From NCBI GenBank assembly GCA_031841125.1, contig CM063109.1:11260321-11324320 (forward strand): a stretch of DNA of 64,000 nucleotides, in the 5' to 3' direction. Below are positions 56,165 to 64,000 of this stretch, in pieces (within the stretch, counting starts at the first letter, position 1; every line of letters starts with the position of its first letter). The notes below the pieces were generated by a model. That model was not told where the DNA came from and searched no databases. It worked only from the letters and a program-made list of their open reading frames with translations. Made by a program: the position numbers and the translations under genes. The DNA comes from Acanthococcus lagerstroemiae. Lineage: Eukaryota > Arthropoda > Insecta > Hemiptera > Eriococcidae.

Positions 56165-56456
56165 ACACGCGGACCAAGACGAGGAGGTGAGGGGTGAGTG
56201 AAGAGGGGCAGCGCGTCCGGCTGTGGGGGACCTGAATTCCAGGCGAGCGCTCAGGGAGCGCAGACCTCGTTCAGTAGGGAACCCCATGGTGGCCCTGGTA
56301 GAACGCGCGTACCGTTGCGGCACAGAGAAATGGGGGCTCGGGCCTGCTCCCAACGTGTCCCTCCAGTCACTAATGCGATACTCGAAAGGGTAGTTTCCGG
56401 GGCCGGGGGTGCGGTGTCATAAGGACATGCGTGCATTGCCATACGTCCCACCACAC
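56165..56456 (-). repeat. Dispersed repeat family A, copy 4
   Basis: On the minus strand it reads GGTGGGACGTATGGCAATGCA, CACCGCACCCCCGGCCCCGG, GAAACTACCCTTTCGAGTAT, AGGGCCACCATGGGG and GCCTGGAATTCAGG, in family order. Compared with copies 2 and 3 it has a short deletion after GCATG. Confidence 0.8.
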
Positions 56457-57420
56457 CATGGGTATTCAATAATTGGTTCCAAAGGTCACTAAATTTGGTT
56501 TTGGTAATATTTTGGCCATATTCCCGGAACCAAGCAAAGAGGACATTTCGACTTCTTTTTTAATACTCACACCTACATTCCTGACCCGTGAACCTCTCAT
56601 TTCGTTTTATGTTTTGACTTTAATTTTAAATATGTAGTCCATTTTATTGAAATTTTGTAATATTATACAGTTTGCCGGACACCTATTCGTCATTTTATAT
56701 AATACCTAGCCATTTAAAATATTTCCTAGGCCGATAGTGACTGTTTCTGTAATTTGCCTAAAATGACTAGGCATTTTATTACATGCCTAGTTACTACATT
56801 AAATGTCTGAATTTGACAGTTTGCCCTACCATATCTGTTTCATTTTTTTTTTTTTTTTAAACAAAAAAAAACGAAAATTTAGAACGCAGTAGCACACAAA
56901 AATATAGCACAATTGGTAGCTATATTCTTTGCCCACCAATTTTTATAGAAAATCATGGGTCAACGCAAACCTAATACTATAGTAAAATTAAGTTGGGGGG
57001 GGGGGACTTACATTTTTGTGGGTGAGAATTTTGTCTGCATTCTACAACATGTCGGAAAATTGAAACTATAAGTATACTCATTAGTGCTCGGATACTTGTA
57101 TATAGAAAACGCTAAGGCATTCGGTGTTGCCGAATTCAGTCTGAGTGTGCCTCGAAGCTCGGACCTAACTTCCTGGTATAAAAATTATTTGGCTTAGAGA
57201 GAAGAGAGAGAGAAACTAGGATCATAAATTTGCCTTCTTCGTTTGTAAACACTTGTCCCCAGTCCATGGCTATAATAAATAAAACCCCTTTCCTCCACCA
57301 TAAATTTTCGCGACGCGCCACATCTGGGGGTCACCTGAATATTTATGCCACAGGAACCATTTTGTTCCCAAAGTACAGGATTCTGATCCTCAACGACCGG
57401 AGTGCACGTATAGTTTTTGC
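56457..57420. other. AT-rich non-coding stretch
   Basis: No motif recognised. T-, A- and G-runs lie near 56845-56870 and 56995-57005. The minus frames at 57136-57529 overlap plus frames and have no known domain. Confidence 0.4.
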
Positions 57421-57429
57421 TGATTTTAT

Positions 57430-59260
57430 AAAATGCTGTCGCGGGCTGCGGGTTGCCCGTCCCCGGATTATACGGGCACGTATAGTCCCCCTTGGCTGTG
57501 CTTTTCGATGAGCGCCAACACAGCAGCACACATACCTACAACGCCTGCATCGAGAATCACGCTGCTGCATGGGGTGTTAATTTTTAATGTAACTAAACGT
57601 TTTCGCTTAACCAAGAAACAGTCTGTAATGGATGCAAACGAGCCGAATGAAGGTAAACATCGGTGTTGGAAAACTAATCCGATTAACGCTATTTTGCGGC
57701 AGAGAGCGCGAATTGGGCGGCGGCGCGGCGGCTGGGAGCGTCGAAAAAAGAGCCGAACGGCGGCAGCGTCGAATGACGTCGTGGTGATTGCGAGGCGACG
57801 AAGAAGCGGAAAGGTTAACGCGAACGGTTAACAAACAATGAAGGCAAAAGGTGCGGTCGAATAAATATACGAATGGGGACAGGGGCGGGGGCGAGGCGAG
57901 CACGGCGGATCCGTTTATTCGTAAACGAGTAAAACGTTTGCCGCATCATGCCGACGGTGTTTCGGCGTTTGAAAATTTTGCGAAGAGAGAGCAAAACCCG
58001 GTACCGGCTCATTTTATATTCCAAACATTCGTCGTAACGGACCCCATCATGCGCGCCCAATTACCTCGACCTCACTCGGTTTCAGACTTTAAATCTATGC
58101 GGTTTTGGACCCCGCACGAGTCACCCCCCATTTGAATTAATATCGCCGGTTGTCGCAGGCGGGGGTGGAATAGCGCCGCTGCATCTTGTCCGTCCCGGCC
58201 CCGTACCGTTATTCCGGTATTTATTTATGCTATTTAACCGTGTACGCGACTTCGCTCGGGCCGACCATTGTTTTAGAGGCCCGGGTGAATTCGCCGGCTT
58301 CCCGGCAGCATCCCCTCTTGCGGAGTGATTTTGAAGCGAGAAAACGCTAACGAGCGCCAGCCTCGTTGGGGCGGAATTAGCGCGCCAAATTCAACCAGTT
58401 ATTAAAAATGGTAAATTCGGCAAATCGGAGGATGGTAAAAACTGCGAGCTGAATTTCGGCGCTCGTGCAGATCTTCCTCCATGCGCCTCTTGCTCCGCAT
58501 GAGCCGCACGAAGCCACTCGAACAGACGGACAGACCGAACAAGAAGGTTCGCAATTATCGTATATCTTGTGTACGCAGTGCAGTTTCACAAAGATGAAAC
58601 AATGAAATTATCGCAATCGTTGTGTGGCTTTATTTACGTTAAAAATCATTAAAGATGCGGAATAAATGGAACTACAAAGAAACGAAATATAGGAAGAAAA
58701 AAAAATGGTAGTTGTTTAATTTCGTGAAACGTATTTCGTTGGGTAAGTCTACTCTGCTGTGTTTGTTAATGATAACGATTACGATAATAAATAATATATA
58801 TAATGAAAAATAATGCGCACTCATATCCGCCGCCGTAAGACGTGGAAATACTCTCCGTGTATCTCTATCGGCCAGCCACTCGTCGTCTCTCACTCGCACT
58901 TCCCGCCTCTTTCCTATCACCTTCTCACTCTCGGACGCACTCGCGTTCTCTCTTTCTCTCTCTTGCACACGCATGCCCTCTTTCTTTTTCTCTCTCTCGC
59001 TCTCTGTTTCTGGGGTAGACCTCGAGAGGAAAACCGAAGCTAGTAGCAGCGTCATTGGTCGTGACACGGAGCTCTAACGTCTTCCTTTCGTATCATGATG
59101 AGTCATTTAAAGAAATGATCACGACTGGCAGCAGTGTATATTTCCCAGCTGTCATTTCAGGTAAAATAACAACCTCGTCTTGAACCGGTTGGACGCCCCG
59201 CTGTAAGACGTCGAGAAAATTCGCGTCCATTTTATACCGGCTCGTCTTTTTCTGCCCAAA
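57430..59260. other. CpG-rich, apparently unique region
   Basis: Base composition shifts sharply to GC- and CpG-rich, mainly at 57430-58560. The 132-codon plus frame 57433-57831 ends in an Arg-rich tail (RRRGGWERRKKSR, ARRRRSGK) and resembles no family I know. Opposing frames of similar length exist on the minus strand. A CT-rich run lies at 58935-59015. The region could be a promoter or untranslated exon of a host gene, but no splice or start signal settles it. Confidence 0.35.
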
Positions 59261-60450
59261 GCCGTCTCACGGCCTTTTCGCATTTGAAATACTGGTCAAC
59301 ACTGAACCGTTGGGAAACTTCAATTGTTACTTGGAATTTCCAAGTGCGTTTCGGGCCCAAGAATCTGACCATGAAACTCGAAGCAGGGCAGATGTACCAA
59401 ATATGGTCACAGGCCCAAATGTAGTCGCTTCGAAAAATAACGAACTGTTAGAACCCTTTACACAAAGCTTGACTTTTCATCGTATTCCCTTTTTTTCGTT
59501 ATGGTTACAACGTACAACGTACTCACAAGTCCATAATCGGAGGAAACGCATGGGAGCACCCCCCCCCCCCCCAAAGAAAATATCGACCATCTGCCCCTCT
59601 AGTAAAATAGAAATTCTATCATTACACCCCCTTCCCACCTCGATTAGCCATTTCAAAAATGTTCATAAATGTTATTTGCCCTCCTGAAATAAAGAGCTGA
59701 TTAGTGGCCGTCATAGGACCTCTTGAATGTGCATCTGCTTCAGTGACATTTCTACACATTTTTTTCCTGTCCTCAAACATCAGAAGTCGATTGAGAATAT
59801 TCTCATGAAGCAGACTAATGATGTTCGATCAGAACTGTTTCCAACTCTTCTAACAAAATCGACTTTCGGATGTGTCGTGAGGTGAAAATGCTTGTAAGGC
59901 CATGAGTGTTCGAGAAAATGGTCCCGTCCGTTTCGTAGGGACCGGGCACACGCAGGTGTCGAGCTCTTAATTCAGCAGGGGTGATACAATTCGTCCCAGG
60001 ATTAAGACGACACTTCAAAACTTGCTCAAACTTATTTAGGACCGGGACAATAATAACTAACGTGTAGTACAGTAATGGATTTACTATTGGGCCGTCTTCA
60101 GACTACCACAAATTTTTCGCCCTATCAGTGGTGTAACCAGGAGAGGTCTGAGAACCAGCTATCTGAAAATATTGAAATTCGGAAACAAATAGGAATATAT
60201 GTACATAGTTCGAATTACCTAAATATCTTTTTGAGCAATGATCGGGTTTCTCTTGGAATTTTCCGCCCTCTGAAATTTGTTGCCCCGTACTGAAGTCGAC
60301 CAAGCTTCATGGACAACCAGCCCCTACTCGTGCATCAAGCGGGATAAACAACGATTTTGTGAAGAACATTTGGGCAGAGAAAGGAAGTAATCACGGATTT
60401 GGTGCAATCTAAGATCCAGGGCAGGCAGTAGCCGTATTCATGTCCCCAGT
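59261..60450. other. Non-coding stretch
   Basis: No gene recognised. A C-run of about 15 lies near 59560. At 60125-60300 a CAGTGGTGTAACCAGGAG start looks like a hAT MITE end, but no partner end was found. Confidence 0.4.
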
Positions 60451-60454
60451 AACA

Positions 60455-61600
60455 GACTTTTCAAGAGATCCCTAAAATATATGTCTTTTAATGTTTTTAA
60501 TCATTCTTTTCTTGATTTGATTACTTATCGTTCTTATTGTTCTTTCCATTCAGTTTGTTCTTATGATTCTTGAGATTCTAATATTTTGGTTTATTTGATC
60601 TTTTTTTTTCTTTCAGTATTTAAATTTTTTGATTTATTTAATTCATTTGATTATTTTTAACCATTGTGTTCTGTTCTTTCTTTTCATTCTTTTTATTTGC
60701 TTTATTCTCTTCATTCTTTTCATCCGCTTTACAGGTCAATAAGCGACCACTTTTCCATGATGGAAGGGGAAGCCACTTTTCCAGAAAGAGCAACGTGAGC
60801 CAAACTGCAAATGTTACATAAAAAAATCTCACATGTATGGAAAAAAAGGTCTTGGCCTTTTTATTAGGAAGAGAGGAGGGGGAAACATCGGCTCGGACTC
60901 AGAGCCATAATGCCCCCAGTTGCCCCCCCCCCTACCGACACTATACGCCTATCTTTCATTCTTTTTTTATATTTTCTTTGGTATCCTCATTTTTTTCATT
61001 CTTTTTATATCATCATTCTTTTTATTCTCTACGATTCTTCATTCTTTTACTCTCCTGATTTTTCTTCATTATTTTTCTTCTCTTTATTCTCTGTGTTCTC
61101 TTTGTTATTTTCGTCATTTTTATTCCTTTCACTCATTTCGCTCTGCGTTCTTTTTGTTCTCTTCATTAATCTCCTTGTGTTTTATTTTTTACTTTTCTCA
61201 TCATTTTCATTATATTTACTCTTTTCATTCTTTTTATTATTTGTATTCTTTTCGCACTTTTATTTCTGTATTTCTGTTTCAGTTTTCCATTCCTTCCATT
61301 CTGGTCATTCTTCGAGGGTTTTTTGTTTTTTTGAATTTTTTGGTTCTTTTTATTATTTTGTTTTGCGTTTTTTTCATTCTGTATTCCTTACATTCTGCCT
61401 TCTTTTTATTCATTTCATTATTTTCAATCCTTTCATTCCTTTTATTTTTCCCTTTTATCAATATTTTTGTAAATTTTTTGTTATTTCTTTTTTTCTTTTT
61501 TATGTATTTATTTTTATCCTCTACTTCGTGTCTCTCTTTTTTCTCTCTTTACCTTCTTACTCTTTTTTTCTTGGTTTTTCAGATGAGACATTGTGCCGTG
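60455..61600 (+). repeat. Pyrimidine-rich degenerate tandem repeat
   Basis: About 1.1 kb dominated by T and C, with TTCATTCTTTT-like words recurring every 10-20 bp and very few G's. An element-like block with ordinary composition (about 60735-60955) interrupts it. The 233- and 249-codon plus frames here are Phe/Ser/Leu low-complexity translations and not proteins. Confidence 0.85.
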
Positions 61601-64000
61601 AAGAACGCTGTCTTTTTCTAAATGGAGATTGCAGAGTTCTTTCAGGATCAATTATGTAGGGAAAATCCCTTCGCTCACATTTTTCAACACAAATCAGCTT
61701 TAGAAGTGATTGTTTACGTGATGTCTATTTACATTCAAGAAGTACCCAATGGTGGAAAAGAAGGAAACACCTTTCTACACTCTTTCATCGGTTCTCAAAA
61801 TTACCATAAAGCGAGGGGGAAGAAGAATTGGAGCAGTAATTAGAAAAACTGAAAGCGGAAACATGTCTTACCTATTTATTCCTGTTGATTTCCAAATTTT
61901 CCATTAGTTCTCAAATCAAAAAGGAAAAACTTTTTGTGCCGAAAATTCGACACTTTTCTAAGTGGCAAAATTAGCAACATTAATACTTGATTTCTATTAT
62001 CCCCCCCCCCAAAAAAAAAAAAAAAATTCTTTGGTTCGTTTCTGTTTACAACACTAGCATGCTTAAAACTTGAACAAGTTAGCAGCGAGTACAAATTTAC
62101 TGACTTTTCAAAAATGTTACTGTAGAGCTGTGAAAGGAATCTGAGCACTCTATTAAATCGCGGGTGGACCTCCAAAATTCATTTTCAAATATATGTATTT
62201 TAGTGACGAACACTTATTGATTATAAGTAATTTACAGATAAAATTCGTGTGCTAAGGTTCCTTTGAAGATATCAGACCCGGAGTAACAGTATCTATATGA
62301 TTCGATTTGCTCCCCTTTTTGCAGACCTGAATATCATCACTCATACAGGGATGTCGGAAGAGAAGGAGAGTGTTCAGGGGTACAGTGTAGCCCCACCCCC
62401 TCCCCAAAGAAAAAATAATAAAATACAAAATACAAAAGGAAATGAAAAAACGGAACAATTATTCTGCAAGTTGATTAATTCAGAGACAAGATTTACGAAA
62501 TTTATATGATTTTATAAGAATTTTTGCTTGTTAAAAACACTTTTTGTTTTTGCCAGCCGGCTTGAATTGGCAATTTTTGTACCACCTCCCACTTCTCTCA
62601 AAGAAACAACCTTTCAACGCTACTGCACTCATGGGATACAACTGCTCCAAAAGCGAAGTTTTCAGTTAGACCGGTGCGCAATGAATATGTTTATTTCTCA
62701 CGTATCCAAACAATTTTCAAATTTGTTATTTTGAGTAAATAAGTGGAAAAATTTAAAACAGAACAGAAAGAAGTAGTTCTTGTGAACAAACAAACGCTAA
62801 AACAGCAAAGATGTTATCTACTTTTTCAATTTTGAAAATCTGGTTTTTCCTTTAAAGGCTGGGATTTTTCCCATTAAAGATAATTCTGATAACTACTATG
62901 TAAAAAGATTTGTTCAGGGAAACCACCACGTATTCTCTTTGATACATTTTCAATCCTCGTGGTAAGCATTCCAAACGATTTATCTGCAAACGTTCATATG
63001 GAGTACAAGGCATCAGAAAAGAACGAAGAAAAATGGAAGTAAAATCGAAAGCAAGTGAATCGAAATCATCTAGAACAGACTAAAAATCGTTCATGTCCCA
63101 TCGAATTTATTATATCTACACTCAGTAGTTTCTCTAACAGTTGGCATTACGATCCAGAACCACTTTTTAGAAAATATTTTTAAGACGAATAAGTGCAATA
63201 CTTATCGTGTCAGAAAACCGAAACCCACGCCTCTATACGCAGCTATTATACATCACGACTTTTTTGAACACCCGACAGCGATTAAGTTCGGTAGAATATT
63301 AACGACCCTGTTGTTAGTTTCAATATTATGACCATGTTGAACAGTGAACACATTCATTTCCAGACTGCCGAATGTTACCGATGATGATATCGCCCTCTTA
63401 ATTAAATAAAAAGAGGGGGAAACTTCGTACCTCGGTAGCCTTACAAAATTAGACCAGTAATTTTGTTTTCGGGATGGCTGATATTGTAGTGTCGACCTAT
63501 CGATTCTTCTTACAGACGTCGGCTCAATTGTACCCGTTGGAAGGAGAGAAAGATGTCTATATTATTATCTAAATGAAGAAGAAAGGCAGTTAACTTCCAC
63601 ATTTTTTTGGTATTAGAAGAAGTCGGATTATAACCAACAAATGAATTACTTATTACACCATTAACTATATGTGCATCAACTGAAAAGCAGAAAGGGCTTT
63701 AAAATCTGACCTCCAGAAGACAGCACCAAAGAAGATAGAGACCAAGAAACACTTCATATCAATTTTCAAAAAATCGAATTTTGATTTCATCGTATTTCTT
63801 CTCAGAACCTGAACACGATTTTCTCCAGTTATTTATCCCAAATCTCCTGATATTTCCAGCCGACAGTCATTCCTCGACTACATGACAACCCCCAGTATAA
63901 CGAAAGTTCACCGAGTGTACTGTACCAATTCCCAGCACATTCGCGATCGCCCCTTTTGTCTGAACTGAGATGGGGCGCGCAGACGGGTACATAAAAGCGC
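61601..64000. other. AT-rich non-coding stretch to the window end
   Basis: No frame has a recognised motif. A C-run followed by an A-run lies at 62001-62026. I see no terminal-repeat pair, RNA gene or promoter that I could support. Confidence 0.4.

Noticed and set aside
57433..57831. 132-codon Arg-rich plus frame
   Set aside because: Compositional bias of CpG-rich DNA explains the Arg content, equally long frames exist on the other strand, and no family is recognised.
60910..61659. Plus frames of 233 and 249 codons
   Set aside because: They translate a T/C-rich degenerate repeat into Phe/Ser/Leu/Ile strings with no domain, and two different frames are open over the same sequence.

Overview
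This window looks like eukaryotic, arthropod and most likely insect DNA. It is AT-rich, has no compact operon-like coding, and is packed with decayed mobile elements of families common in insects: RTE-type non-LTR retrotransposons, ZMYM1-like hAT, MULE, mariner, pogo/Tigger and a Ty3/gypsy-type LTR element. I cannot fix the order; the mix would suit a hemipteran, but that is a guess. I found no host protein-coding gene, rRNA or true tRNA that I can support. Most open reading frames are antisense shadows, low-complexity translations or transposon debris.

The centrepiece is an apparently very young LTR retrotransposon at 14747-21878, sense on the minus strand. It has two 1,994-bp LTRs in which I saw no difference, TG...CA ends, a 4-bp target duplication (aggt), a perfect 18-nt tRNA-Lys1,2-type primer binding site, and one 1,094-codon gag frame. 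It has no protease, reverse transcriptase or integrase. It therefore looks like a gag-only, non-autonomous element (TR-GAG-like). Its LTRs carry five 136-151-bp tandem units, each with an 11-bp-stem hairpin. Its gag carries a duplicated zinc-knuckle module, and a polypyrimidine tract sits on the sense strand where a polypurine tract is expected.

Left part (1-14.7 kb): dispersed repeats, a near-perfect 52-bp palindrome (4245), two copies of a hAT-like MITE (5.46-6.25 kb), a CpG-rich unique stretch (6.25-7.97 kb), and two abutting RTE retrotransposon 3' halves of different lineages (7.97-10.0 kb), one of them split by a hAT MITE. Next comes an unclassified 1.17-kb terminal-inverted-repeat element (11417-12586) filled with eight copies of a TGTCC-N8-GGACA-like word, followed by another CpG-rich stretch.

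Middle part (22-48 kb): MULE and VFDGY-type remnants (22.6-24.1 kb), small hAT elements with 8-bp target duplications (24.7, 27.1 and 40.3 kb), two long foldback elements (25.9 and 45.9-47.4 kb, the second split by mariner debris), two hAT transposase remnants (34.1 and 44.2-45.4 kb), a tRNA-derived SINE (36.9 kb), a pogo remnant (37.2 kb), another RTE tail (38.1 kb), and a diverged tandem array of about 0.6-0.75-kb units (38.6-40.6 kb).

Right part (48-64 kb): an RTE endonuclease fragment cut cleanly by a 1,741-bp hAT element with an exact 8-bp duplication (50848-52588), more dispersed repeats, CpG-rich unique stretches (53-54.3 and 57.4-59.3 kb) that could be regulatory or host-derived, and a 1.1-kb pyrimidine-rich degenerate repeat (60.5-61.6 kb).

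All family calls come from reading motifs and repeats by eye; no database search or alignment program was run.
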